Below, piece after piece: positions 49,653-61,384 of a stretch of 64,000 bases of DNA. A program made the translations under genes and the position numbers. The stretch covers positions 10,403,296 to 10,467,295 of the forward strand of contig NC_064035.1 of assembly GCF_932526225.1 (NCBI RefSeq), given 5' to 3'. This stretch comes from Nematostella vectensis (Eukaryota > Cnidaria > Anthozoa > Actiniaria > Edwardsiidae). The notes beneath the pieces were generated by a model. It saw nothing but the letters and a program-made list of their open reading frames with translations, did no database searches and was not told the DNA's origin. The number at the start of each line of letters is the position of its first letter. Position 1 is the stretch's first letter.

Positions 49653-52600
49653 ATGGACTTTGAATCACCAGCGGAAGTAAGGCAAAGAGCATTGCACTTG
49701 GCAGCGGAGGTAGCAGAAACTGAAGACAGTAATGTTCCTGTGCTATTGTTAGGACTTCGAGGTAAATTTTGTTAATTTTATTGTTGCCAAAATTTTTATC
49801 CAAAAAATCACCCAAAAATATTTGTTTATTTGCTAGATATCCTAGAGTGCTCCCCAGTAAAAAGTGAACTTGGGACAATAATTAGGATTGACCTGTGGAC
49901 CTACGACCTCATCCATGTCACAAACTTAGGTATGACACCTAGACTTCCTATATCAGTAAAGTAATTGTAAATTATTGAGAGCTATAAGTAATCTACAAAA
50001 CAAAATAAAAAAAGTCTAAATACCAAAAGCCCAAATAGTCGTGTTCGTGAACCAGAAGTATGAATACAATACACCAGACACCCTGAAGAAATCTTATGAA
50101 AGACGAATTCCAGTTTTTGTTGTATTTTCAAAAATGTCAGAATCAAAAAGCCCAAACTATCGCGATCTCGTACCAGAACAATGAATACAATACACCAAAA
50201 ACTGGAAATCGACTCTGCCAAATTTTCGTCTTTAATAAGACTTCTTCAGGGCAGACTGAAGAAGGTGAATTGTAACAAGCTTATTTACATCAGAATAGTG
50301 GCGCGAGACGCAAAAGCATTACAACTGACAAAAACACGCATTTTCTAGAATAGCGTGCGCTATGGATAAAAAGAATTTACACATCTCTACTTGGGTTCCT
50401 ACTACAAAAAAAGTCATCACTATTAAGACCCCGCGGATAGATAGACTTAAGCCGATAAGCCCACTGGCCTTCCCTTTCCCTAAGCTGACCCTCAGAGTTA
50501 CACTTATCTATAAGTTGTACCATAACATTATTAAGACCTAAATGATTGTCGCAATGAAAATGTTGATAGATAAGGTCATCCTTAACTCTTTCACTAACCG
50601 GTAAACTAGGGTGCTTATTTAACCTACTTTTATGATTATTAAAACGGTTAACTAAGCACCCTAGTTTACCGGTTAGTGAAAGAGTTAAGGATGACCTTAT
50701 CTATCAACATTTTCATTGCGACAATCATTTAGGTCTTAATAATGTTATGGTACAACTTATAGATAAGTGTAACTCTGAGAATCAGCTTAGGGAAAGGGAA
50801 GGCCAGTAGGCTTATCGGCTTAAGTCTATCTATCCGAGGGGTCTTAATAGTGATGACTTTTTTTGTAGTAGGAACCCACGTAGAGATGTATCCAAAGCGC
50901 GCGCTATTCTAGAAAATTGCGTTTTTGTCAGTTGTAATGCTTTTGCGTCTCGCGCCACTATTCTGATGTAAATAAGCTTGTTACGATTCACCTTCTTCAG
51001 TCTGCCCTGAAGAAGTCTTATTAAAGATGAAAATTTGGCAGAGCTGATTTCCAGTTTTTGGCGTATTAAAAAATGTCTATATAGAGCTACTAGCTATCTC
51101 TACTGTCTCTGCTCTCCTTTCTCTTATTAAATTGGAGTGGATATTAAATGGGTAATATACTCACTTTATTTTTAAATAGTGGGCCCTTGGTTTTTTTTTT
51201 ATTATTATTTGTTGGTTATGAAGTGGTAGCTACAATCCTGGATAAAAGTATTGTTATACTTCCCAAATTTGGATGAAAAAAGTAGATCAACATACACAAC
51301 ATTGCTTTTTTGGTGAAAGGGGGAATAAACCTAAGCATGTGTAAAATTTTGATTGTTTGTCTGTGAAAATATGGGTGTCTCAACAAGTTTTGTCTGACAT
51401 GACAGAAAAACATTACTTAACTTTGAGATAAGTCCATTTCATATCTTATAAGGCCGAAAATTTCTCTAAGTACTTAATGAGTTAAAGCAAACAAAATATC
51501 ATGCAACTTTTTGTTAAAAGTCATTTAAATCTGGGTATGTCCATTTCTGCCTCACATTGTTTGTGTTTTGATAATCAGTCCGGAAAATACAAGGAACTGA
51601 TGGCAATTGTAATAAATTGTGTCTTATTTCTCTATCTCAAAATTGCACATTTTCCATGTTTTTCAGTCATGTTGTTTTGTCCAAAATTGTAGATTTTGAA
51701 CATATTTTTGTTTGGTTGCAGCCTTACGGCAGGACTTCAATGCAATCCAAGGACAGTGGAGTACAGCAGCAAATTTGAGTGTACTTCTGTGTCAGTGCTG
51801 TGTTGGATTGGATCTACCTGAAGTAGAAGAATATGAAAGGGCTTTCCTTCCAAGTGTCTTGGAGAGTGTGCTCACAGTTGCATCCAAAATTCATGACATA
51901 TTTAGCAAAGAAACACTGGTATGGCTCCTTGAAAGGTTGTATTGTTTGGTATATATCTCATAAAAAAAAGGGATGAATCATTTTTACATTTATTCTCAAT
52001 CACACATGCAATTGTGATGTTTGTTAGAAATTTTGTTTATTTCCAGTAGAAATTTTATCAAAATAAAAGTTCATAGACACAGTTGAAATCAGTATAATGG
52101 TTGAAATTACAATACTAATTCTTCTACCTTGTAAATATCAAGACCTAGTATAAGCTTGCTTGCTTAATGAGCCAACTTGTTTGTTGTACTAGACTTTTAT
52201 GAGAACACACACAGTGAACATTACTTCTTTTAGCCTCCTTTATCTCAACACCTTGCCCCTACCACTGTGATCTGCCTTGCTTTTATGATGACCATCCATG
52301 TACTGACTGATAATAGTTGAATGTTGATTTTTCTTTTGTTGTTAAGGATGAAGACCGATCATACTACTTACACCATGTGAAAAACATCTTCAGTTGGTTA
52401 CAACAGCTCATCTCAGCACATGCACATCTTGCAACTAAATGTAATTGCCCATTTGCCCTCTGGTCCGCTCTCCCTCAGCATGTTGCAGGGCTTGGATTTG
52501 TCAGTTCTGTTTTTCTTTTTAATTTTGTTTTTAAACTTCTCAGCCAACATGAATAAAAAGTATGAAAAAAAACACTGAATGTTAATCTGTTATCAACAGA

Positions 52601-55600
52601 TTGACGTTTAGTGTTTTTTTTTTAATCAAAATTTCTGTTAAAAAACAATAACTCCTTTATTGAAAGGATTACAAATTCCAGGGAGTGGAAATATGGTTGG
52701 GTTCACTGCTGATTTCCAGATATAGATCCTTTTGAGAACATTCCTTCCAATTGGGGTATGGATTACTCCTGTAACTAATATTAAACAGTCATTAGTTTCC
52801 TTTTTCCCATTTTTGCTCTCCTGGATTCAGATATTGATTCTTTAAGTTTTATATTTATAGTTGTGCAGTCTAAGCGGTTACTGCAAATGTTGATGACAGA
52901 AGACCCCCAAGTTGGCCTGATAATCATGTCTGTTTTGGAGGATATTTGGAAGTCTAACAGGTTGGGTACCATATTGGGTGCTACGTAGTGTGTATCATCT
53001 GTGCCCTGGTGCTATATGCTTCTAAATTATCAGCAAGTCAAGCTGAGTGCCACAGTACAATGGACACATCAGTAATTCAGATAGATAGAAAAAAACATTT
53101 GGTCAATCTGAAATATTCACTTCTCTGCTGTAATTACTTAACATTTTGTAATCACTTTATTATGTAGATATGTTTTAATTTACTCACCATTCAGGTCATT
53201 TTGTCATTTAAAACCTTGACCTTCATTTGCTGTTGTGTTTTGTGTTACATGAGTTGAGCGTTATGTTAGGGCTTTGACCTATAATATTTTTTTCCTTGAT
53301 AGGTTTGTGCTAGATGAATTGAGTCCTCCATCCTTACACAGTATTTTGGATGAGATTATCTTCAAGTTATCTGCCTCAGATGACACTTCCATCGGCAGGT
53401 ATTACAAAGCTGTTATGTTTATTTATTTTTAAAAAAAGGTGCTTTAATCTGTATTTTCCATTTTTGGTGCTAGAATATGGAGATTTTTCCAACTTATTCC
53501 CACAGGACATCAACACATCTAGTACTGACAGCTGCAAAGTGTAATCAGTCAGTCGTACAGATTTTACTCTCAAAGAGATACAGGTACACTCAAGCATCTG
53601 TTACAGTAGAACTTACAAAAAGGACTAGTTGAGATGTAATATAAAATTATCTATGCAAGGTACATAATTTCATAGGAATTATAGAATAAGGGTTGTGGAA
53701 AGCACAAATGTAATAAAAGGTCACAATCTAAAAAAAAGTTCATGTGTTCAATGTAATAAAATTTGGTCTCAAATGTCATGATGTAGGTCACGAGTGTAAT
53801 TATAATAAAAAATACATTTGTGACCTACCAATCACAAAAAGGCCGGGGCCGGATAGGGGCCCACGCTTTGCATATTTACCATGGAAACAGGAAGGCATTT
53901 TGTGGTAATGATGGCTATCTGGCGGATAAAATAGCATTACACAAAGCATGGTTAGAAGGCTAGATAACCATTCACTGAATAGCAATCATAACTACTAAAT
54001 GGCTTCCTGTTTTCATGGTGCGCTGTTTTTCCTTCAAACAAAATGGCGACCGTTGACGTAGCTACAAAAAGTGCCAGAAAACAAACAATTTATTGAGGCA
54101 AAGGGCACGACGGCACGTTATTCATGAAACAATCAAAGGGGAAAGGGTTTAGCTTCCTTCTGTCTTTGGGGAGTCACATTTCTCTACAATACAACATGCA
54201 ATATAGATTGTTTCCAATCATGCCAGAGCTGTATGTTAGTTCGTAGTTCATTGTAAATTTACCAACTGTAAAATTCGTCATTTGCATATGTTTAAACTTT
54301 CACTGTGTCTAAAATTAATCTAAATTTATACAATAAATTTGAAAGCAAATCTTGTTTTTTATTCGGTGGATAAGATTTTATCTGACCTAAATCACCCAGA
54401 TATCTTTATCTGCTGGATAGCTTTATTCTGGCTTTGTGCAACCAAATCATGCCACTTGAATAAGTTTTATCCGCTGGATAAGGATTTAACTGGTGGATAA
54501 GACTAATCCAAGCTATGCGCAACTGGTCCCTGTATATTACAGTTGTAACCTTTTATTACATGTGCTTTCTACAGGGTACTTGAAAATCAGTCCTTTATAA
54601 GTGCTAGAGTGAAGTTTAGGCAAGTTGTTATGTCTGTTGGTTTATCAGGATATTGGTTTGTAGTTTTTACATAATTACTGTGATAGTGGGTTTATTGCAT
54701 TCTCCATGTTATGTAGCCATAAACGCCACCCTGGTTGCCCCAGTGGTGTAATGTTGTACCACAACATGTTATGTTCTAGTTATCATAACTGATGGCTTAT
54801 ATTATTAGCTCTGTTGGGCTGACTGCAGAATTACCTAAGGGGTGTAAAGGCGTGGCAATATGTTATTTACTATCACCATGATTATTGGTTTATATTATTC
54901 ACCTTGTTGTGTTGACATGGTTATTACCCCAGGGGTGTCAAAGCTTACCTTAGCAAATGGCGAGGCCGAGGTTTTGACAGTGATGTCAAGCACTTGATTG
55001 GTTTGCTAGAGGCAGGGACTGCTGCTCAGGCTGAACAAATGGTATGTCTGGAATGCTGAACAAATGGTATGTCTGGAAGGCTGAACAAATGGTATGTCTG
55101 GAAGGCTGAACAAATGGTATGTCTGGAAGGCTGAACAAATGGTATGTCTGGAAGGCTGAACAAATGGTATGTCTTGAAGGCTGAACAAATGGTTTGTCTG
55201 GAAGGCTGAACAAATGGTATGTCTGGAAGGCTGAACAAATGGTATGTCTTGAAGGCTGAGCAAATGGTATGTCTGGAAGGCTGAACAAATGGTATGTCTG
55301 GAAGACAGAACAAATGGTATGTCTGGAAGGCTGAGCAAATGGTATGTCTGGAAGGCTGAACAAATGGTATGTCTGGAAGACAGAACAAATGGTTTTCTGG
55401 AAGGCTGAACAAATGGTATGTCTGGAAGTCTGAACAAATGGTATGTCTGGAATGCTGAACAAATGGTATGTCTGGAATGCTGAACAAATGGTATGTCTGG
55501 AATGCTGAACAAATGGTATGTCTGGAAGTCTGAACAAATGGTATGCCTGGAAGGCTGATTTTTGCTGCTTCTTGCTGTTTCTTTTTTCTTTTATATTGCT

Positions 55601-58600
55601 ATTTTTTGTTTGTTTCTTTTTTTTACTCGCTTGCTGCATTTGTGCTGTGTTGTGTGAAATCTACTGGGAAAAAAGTACATTACATGACTAGTACTTACTG
55701 TAACTAGAAAACCTCATGGATTAATTTAGGTACTAGGCACTTGCATGTCGAAAAAGAAAATATTAAAAAAAACTTTAATATACAAAAAAAAAACTATGTA
55801 AAAATACAGAGGAAGTGCGAATAAGTATTGAATATTGATTTGCAAATTTGCAATTAGTTTTAGAAGGTCGTGTATATTTTTCTGACATAATTTTATGGCA
55901 ATATCTTTTTAGGACTAACTTTTGAGATAGTTGGCTCGACGCTACTCCCCGGGTGCCCGAGGATGTGTGATTTTAATATTTTGCTTAACTTCCCCACTAA
56001 AAGAATTGCTAATTGAGATTGGTATAAGCATCATGATTGACAAGGACTATCACATGATGGGTATAGTTTGGGATATCTTTTTCTTCTTGCAGGGATACTG
56101 CAAGAATACGTTTTTATTTACCTTTTTCCCTGCCGAAGAAAAAAATCTCGACCAAATTTTAGATACTTTTATGTCATTTTGCTACTCACATATGCAAAGA
56201 AATGATTGAGCAAATCTTTGAATGTCATACCACTAAAGTGACCTTCCTACTTCGTGTGTCTCCTTTTTTTATTAGAAATTTTCCTCTGCTGCCACCACTA
56301 TTCAGTCTGGTTTCCGTGGCTACAAGACGCGGAAACAGTTGGAGCTTGCTAAGGCTGGCATGACTAAATTGCAACGACTATTTCGGCAAAAGCGTGATTT
56401 AAAAATCAGAGAGGCAGAAAGAGTTAAGGAGGAAGAAAACAGAAAGCATCTAGCCGGGCAGAAGCGAATACAAGAATTCAGGTAAGATCAAGGTGAAGAA
56501 ATAATATAGCAGCAGAGCTTCCATGCAGCACCACTTAATATAGAAAAATAACAGAACTAAGCGGTTCGGTTTTGTATAGTAGTTGTATGCCAGAACAAAA
56601 TTAAATGCTTGCTCGCTCGCCTTCATCCCACCACACACTCGTCGTACTCAAAACGAGTCGTTTTCCACCGCTTTGATTGTCTTGCTTCAGACAAGAGAGT
56701 TTTTTTTTTCTCAGAAAACAGCTCAAACTTCCAAAATCCATATTTAAGGAACAAAAGTTGCAAAAAACAACACAGAAGTGACGGGCTTATTAACAAGTTG
56801 CACCGAAAAAAATAGCGTCGTTTATAAGACCCGTCTCTGAAGACCTCCCGTAAGAGAAGCGAATGCTTACCACTAGACTATCTAACCACCTGCGTTTTGA
56901 GTGGCCCCAGGGTACTAACCTCCTCCCCCAACAGGTGCTCAATGAAAAAACAGCTTAAGCTCCTAGAGACTGTACCTGCTCGAGAAGTAAACAAACACAT
57001 GCAGGAAAACCAGATCGCCGCAGCTACAACGATACAAGCCGCTTACCGCGGCATGCGCTGTAGAAGACAGGCCCAGCACGTGCGGACACACCTACTGAGG
57101 GTCCGTGCGGCTATACGAATACAACGACAGGTAAATACACCGTACCATAAGGGGTATAAAGGAGAGAGGCCAAAAATCATCATCTATTGAGAGTACGTGC
57201 GGCTATACGAATACAACGACAGGTAAATACACCGTATCATAAGGGGTATGCGCTAAAAGCCAAACATCATCATCTATTGAGAGTCCGTGCGGCTTTACGA
57301 ATATACGAATACAACGACAGGTAAATACACCGTATCATAAGGGGTATGCGCTAAAAGCCAAACATCATCATCTATTGAGAGTCCGTGCGGCTTTACGAAT
57401 ATACGAATACAACGACAGGTAAATACACCGTATCATAAGGGGTACGCGCTAAAGGCCAAACATCATCATCTACTGAGTCTCCGTGCGGCTATACGAATAC
57501 AACGACAGGTAAATACACCGTACATAACGGACACGGCTTACCAAGAAGCTGTACAAGCTTGCAAACATAAGAAATAAGGCTAGACAAGGAGTTACCGGTT
57601 ACAACGACAGGTTACACCATCCAATAAATAAACAGGCGTAGCCAACTAAGGTATGCGCTATAGGAGAGAGGCCAAACAACAACATCACCATTCTACCGAG
57701 GGCTTCCGCTCACGCAGCTTTACGATTCGGATACAACGCATATTTACTTAGACTCATTGATACGTGTATTCTCGAATGCATCATCATTTGGATAAGGTGT
57801 GTATTAAGATTATTCTATTTCCTGTGCAGTTCCGTCGGTACCGTAAGGGGAAGGAGGATAAGCCACCGCACCCCTTCCTGTCTGGTCTGACTGATGCCCG
57901 CAGAGTGGAGCTTCAAGAGATCATCGTGCAACGTAGAGAGAGGTTCCCGGTAAGATAATCTGGTCATGACTCGCTCTCTTTAAAGCTGCATGTCGTTTTA
58001 TCCTTCAACCTTCTGTTCTGAACAAAAAAGCCCAGCGTCCTTAATAGAACGGGATAATTTTTACTGGTAGAGACTTAACTAAGGGTTTGGATGGCAGGTT
58101 TAGGATACGCCCCAAAAGTGATTTTAAGGCTAAGTAGATATGGTCAAATCCTATGCTCTGCAAACACTAATTTAGATTACGAATAATTCGATACCGAATC
58201 TCAAATCCCACGCGAAAACCGGCCACGCAGCTGCTTGATAACATTAAGTCACTTTATAGTGCTAATGAGTAATATCTTGTCTTCTAACCTAGCCGAAGCA
58301 CAGGACCCCCGTGGAGCTGAAAGAGTTGCACGAGAAGGTCAGTAAAACACTCACTGGAAAACCCATGAGTCTAAATGGGCAAACACGTGGCACGTTGCTA
58401 TTTACAGGCACAAGAGGCCCGTAAGTACTTATTCGCCCCTGCAGACGCATCGAGTCACCTAAACAAGCGATAAAGGCGTGTATTTTTCTTCTGTCCACTC
58501 ACATGGTGTTCTGTTAGGTCAGATCAAGGCGCATGTTCTGTGTGGGCGAGTTTTTTGTCTAGTCACGTGATGAATGTGGCGGAGGCGCATTTCCTGTGTA

Positions 58601-59768
58601 GGCGTGATGGTTACAGGAAAGGCACGTGTTTGTCTTGTCACGTGACTGGTCACGTGATCATCTATGTGATGACTTACAGGCACACAGTCTCCTGTCCAGT
58701 CACGTGATGGTTGCAATGAAGGCGCGACGAGATGAGCAGAGAAGGGATGCGTTGATGGCCCGGCTAGAGATGGACTCGGACCACCTCCTAGGTAAACACA
58801 TCAACCGCTTAAACACACTTACAGCGACGTTCGAGTGAACGACTGTTCGAGATATCTGGATTCAAGTCTTTCCGCTATTAGGCTGTAAACGCAATGATAT
58901 AGCCCGCAAGAGTTTAGATACGTTTTGACTTCTTTTATCGTCGTCAAAAAATCATATAGCGCCTAAGAGTTGATAACTGTTTTGCCCGGGAGGAAGATAG
59001 TGCAGAAAAGTAGACGGGGGTGAACGTCACATCTTATAGGGTTTAAAAATTTCGACCAACTGATTCTGCTATCTCTTACTTAAACCCTTGCACCTCTCTA
59101 ACCTTGTTCTCTCTAATCAATGGTTGATTGGTGGATGTGACCTCCAGGCAGAATTTCTGTTGACCACGCCAAAAAGTGCCATCCCTTAGGGTTAAAATCG
59201 ATTTTGCCGATGATCACCCCCATCTGTTTTTATCGGACTCTCCCCGGGAAGTTTAACCTTCATCTTCCGCCGTCAAAGCAATGCATACATCACCAAGGCC
59301 ATGCACAAACATCGTATTTTCTAGGAGCGGTATTCAATGCAAATGCTCAGATGAAGATAAAACAATGCACCTGGTTCATTTGTATTTATTTGCATTGAAT
59401 CTGCTCGTGGATAATACGACATTCGAACTTAGCCAAAGTGTTGACCATTGTTTTGCCTTCTACTTCTGCCGTCGAAGCAATGCATCATGGGTAGGTTGAG
59501 TTGGGCCTTTAAATAATTTTTCTCACTTTTCCTAGCTGCCCCTGGGCTGGAAGCGGCAAAGACTGAAGTGATTGACAGCTACACATCCCAGTCGGCTCCG
59601 GTCATTACCAAGGCCAAGATGGAACACAGCGCAAAGTTACGATACTACAAGTTACCCTGGTGGAAAAAATTGAATGACGAAGAATTGCTACAGTCAGAGA
59701 GGACGTCGCAGAGAACTACTAACAATATACAGAGGGAATGTGAAACCGATCCAGTCCTACAGTTTTGA
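49653..59768 (+). CDS. IQCB1: IQ motif-containing protein B1 (IQCB1 / nephrocystin-5), complete, 15 exons
   Basis: Exons: 49653-49761, 49837-49929, 51722-51918, 52347-52440, 52861-52960, 53303-53398, 53506-53583, 54575-54655, 54933-55041, 56276-56481, 56935-57130, 57830-57949, 58293-58337, 58680-58791, 59536-59768 (TGA). The total is 1869 nt, 622 aa, against about 598 aa in human from memory. The helical N-terminal half matches the family (GQWSTAANLSVLLCQCCVGL, LDEIIFKL). Exon 10 starts with an IQ motif (TIQSGFRGYKTRKQ) followed by a charged coiled-coil stretch. Exon 11 has another (TIQAAYRGMRCRRQ) and a third candidate spans the exon 11/12 join. The C-terminus has LTDARRVELQEI and LPWWKKLNDEE, both diagnostic. 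In vertebrates it acts at the ciliary transition zone, binding calmodulin and CEP290. A 13-nt pseudo-exon at 58408-58420 was not used because joining exon 13 directly to 58680 keeps frame and aligns without gaps. Donors of exons 9 and 11 are tandemly amplified. Confidence 0.93.
50015..51065. mobile_element. Penelope-like retroelement fragments in inverted pair
   Basis: Two arms of about 420 bp (about 50195-50620 and 50660-51060) are near-perfect reverse complements around a ~35-bp spacer. Each encodes, reading toward its outer end, the C-terminal part of a GIY-YIG-type domain (DDLIYQHFHCDNHLGLNNVM, LREREGQWAYRL, IYPRGLNSDDFF). The right arm has a stop (TAG) at the Trp codon, the left arm keeps TGG. 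Both outer ends carry TCTGCCCTGAAGAAGTCTTA. A terminal piece matching 41585-41700 lies at 50020-50115. It lies in IQCB1 intron 2. Confidence 0.75.
50990..51050 (+). ncRNA. candidate hammerhead-ribozyme motif in the Penelope-like end
   Basis: TCTGCC, then CTGAAGA (CUGANGA core), a hairpin GTCTT-ATTA-AAGA(C/T), GAAA, ATTT, then GGCAGA, which pairs with TCTGCC. This is the order stem I-core-stem II-GAAA-short stem III-stem I of a minimal hammerhead. A deviation is one extra A between CUGAAGA and stem II. The mirrored copy at about 50212-50255 (minus) has the intact AAGAC stem. Penelope-like elements are known to carry such ribozymes. Confidence 0.4.
53694..54573. mobile_element. 880-bp transposon whose right end forms the IQCB1 exon 8 acceptor
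   Basis: Left TGTGGAAAGCACAAATGTAA..., and right, in reverse complement, TGTAGAAAGCACATGTAATA..., both continuing with AAAAGGT(C/T)ACAA. The flanks are GGGT at 53690-53693 and 54574-54577, a possible 4-bp duplication. The acceptor TTTCTACAG|GGTACTT at 54575 uses the element's last bases. A nested foldback (about 53878-54030, ACCATGGAAACAGGAAG against CTTCCTGTTTTCATGGT) lies inside. Confidence 0.7.
55031..55556 (+). repeat. about 21 x 25-bp array duplicating the IQCB1 exon 9 donor
   Basis: Unit CTGAACAAATG|GTATGTCTGG + AAGG. The first unit is the genuine exon end (QAEQM|) and donor; all others repeat the same AATG|GTATGT. Occasional variants read GACAGAAC or TTGAAGG. Since 25 is not a multiple of three, three long minus-strand frames appear that are artefacts. 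Confidence 0.97.
57100..57620 (+). repeat. five 90-98-bp repeats duplicating the IQCB1 exon 11 donor
   Basis: GTGCGGCTATACGAATACAA + CGACAG|GTAAATACACCGT recurs with anchors at 57105, 57197, 57287, 57385 and 57483, plus a degenerate piece (ACAACGACAGGTTACACC) near 57600. Only the first belongs to the exon. Reading through it reaches TGA within about 60 bases. Confidence 0.95.
58520..58735 (+). repeat. short CACGTGATG-rich repeats around the exon 14 acceptor
   Basis: GTCACGTGATG-type words occur about five times and (T)TACAGG + GCAC twice, one of them the genuine acceptor at 58680. The palindrome CACGTG is an E-box, but here it is probably part of a decayed repeat. Confidence 0.55.
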
Positions 59769-61384
59769 TATATAATTTCAGATAGCGCTGTATAGAATTT
59801 TAAACAATGGACATACAATCAGGGGCAGATCCAGAAGTTCAAAAAACGGAGGACCCCTTTTTGGTTCACCCCAAATTATCTGCCGATTTCATTATTTTTT
59901 ACGCTGTGTCTACTTGCACGGCTTCCGGTAAAGGAAGTTTTCTCGATTTTAAGCCTAAATAAGAAGTTTCTGGCTTTAAAACACTTCCACGATTACTTAG
60001 AACAGCCAAGCGACGATTTTTAGCCTGAAAAGCTATGCAACAAGCGGCCCGCAAATACTCGGCAAAGTATGAACGAAGCGTGGATCATGCATCGTTCATT
60101 GTGCCGAGCATTCGCATGTCGCCTTTAGCGAATTTTTTCAAGCTCGAAGCCATCGCTTGACGGTTCTAAATAACGGTGGGAGGTTTTTAAAGTCAAAACT
60201 TTTCATTTTGGTTTAATGGCAAAAAAAAGGGAAGTGCATCTACTTTTTTTTCTCCCTGCACAGCTGTTTTGGCGAAAACGAGGTGTCGGACTCCAGGCTT
60301 CATTCATACTGTGCCGAGCATTTGCGGGTCACTCAATGCACAGCTTTTCAAGCTAAAAAAACATCTCTTGGCTTTTCTTAATAATCGTGGAAGTGTTTTA
60401 AAGCCAGAAACTTGTTACTTAGGCTAAAAATCGAGAAAATGGGAGACAGCCGTGCAGCTAGTTTTTTCCCTCCTTTACCGGAAGCCGTGCAAGTAGACAC
60501 AACGTATTTTTTAAGCTGTCAGAGCATCAACATGGCCCAACTAGTCACTAGGTTTTACATATTCCAAGACTAGGGAGAGGAATAGGTAGAAGCTGATTCC
60601 AAATATGGTTGCACTTGGAGAATCAATGCATCATAGTAATCGGCAGAGCGTCATGGGTATCAAAATACATTTTGGCTTCCATCCGTCTATTCATTGACCT
60701 GTTTTTATTGGACTACTTAGATAGCCTCCAATCAAACCATTTCACAGCAATAGGTTGACCAATCAGAAGGTACCCATGCAAATTCAAAACTTGATTGACA
60801 GAAGTGATAAGTGGTTTACCATTTTGGAAATCTTGAATGAATGAATGAATCGTTTATTATCCACTTAAGCGAGAATTCTCTGGACAATCAAAATTGCCAG
60901 TTTTGCATAAGGTGTGGCTTTCTTGATTATGTGTTTGTAAATATTTACATGACTCTCAGAGACCAGTATTTTGCAATTTATATGTTACTCATGAAACACT
61001 AAAGGCTATGACACACATTTTTAAGTGTGACCATATTTGAAATAGGTGTATAACAACTATGATCCTTCATATACATAGTAAAGAGACATTTGTAATTTGT
61101 TGTATTTATTTAACTTCATGAGTATTTACTGGCTGGTAAAACATTCACCAGACCTATTTTATAATCACAGCAATATAAAACATACAAACTTCACAAAAAC
61201 CTAATTATTTGCAGTAATTAGGCCAAAATAGAGGCTACTCACTGCCTTTGGTCACCTATATCGATCTCTTTCAAGATGAAATACTCTCTTCAGGATAATC
61301 AATACCATGTAGGTGACACTAAAATATTCCCTCCCATCATTTCTTATCAAATTCATAAACAAATCTACAACCAAATTGTCATTG
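59769..61384. other. convergent 3' region between IQCB1 and the WIPF gene
   Basis: Holds a CAGGGGCAGATCCAG fragment (59819) resembling hAT-like MITE ends, the foldback at 59895-60512, and minus-strand poly(A)-type words TTTATT at 60853 and 61105 that could serve WIPF. No exon was found. Confidence 0.5.
59895..60512. mobile_element. ~620-bp foldback/MITE
   Basis: Outer arms TGTGTCTACTTGCACGGCTT + CCGGTAAAGG on the left and their reverse complement on the right (CCTTTACCGGAAGCCGTGCA...). The inversion continues through GTTTCTGGCTTTAAAACACT. The two halves also contain TGTGCCGAGCATT in direct orientation. No coding potential. Confidence 0.75.

Noticed and set aside
54986-55639. Long minus-strand frames (up to 217 codons) over the IQCB1 exon 9 array
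   Set aside because: Three overlapping frames encode the same 25-residue repeat because a 25-bp unit rotates through all frames; this is an artefact of the minisatellite.
58408-58420. 13-nt candidate exon of IQCB1 (TTTACAG|GCACAAGAGGCCC|GTAAGT)
   Set aside because: Including it breaks the frame into exon 14, whereas splicing 58337 to 58680 keeps frame and aligns without gaps with the vertebrate protein as I remember it.
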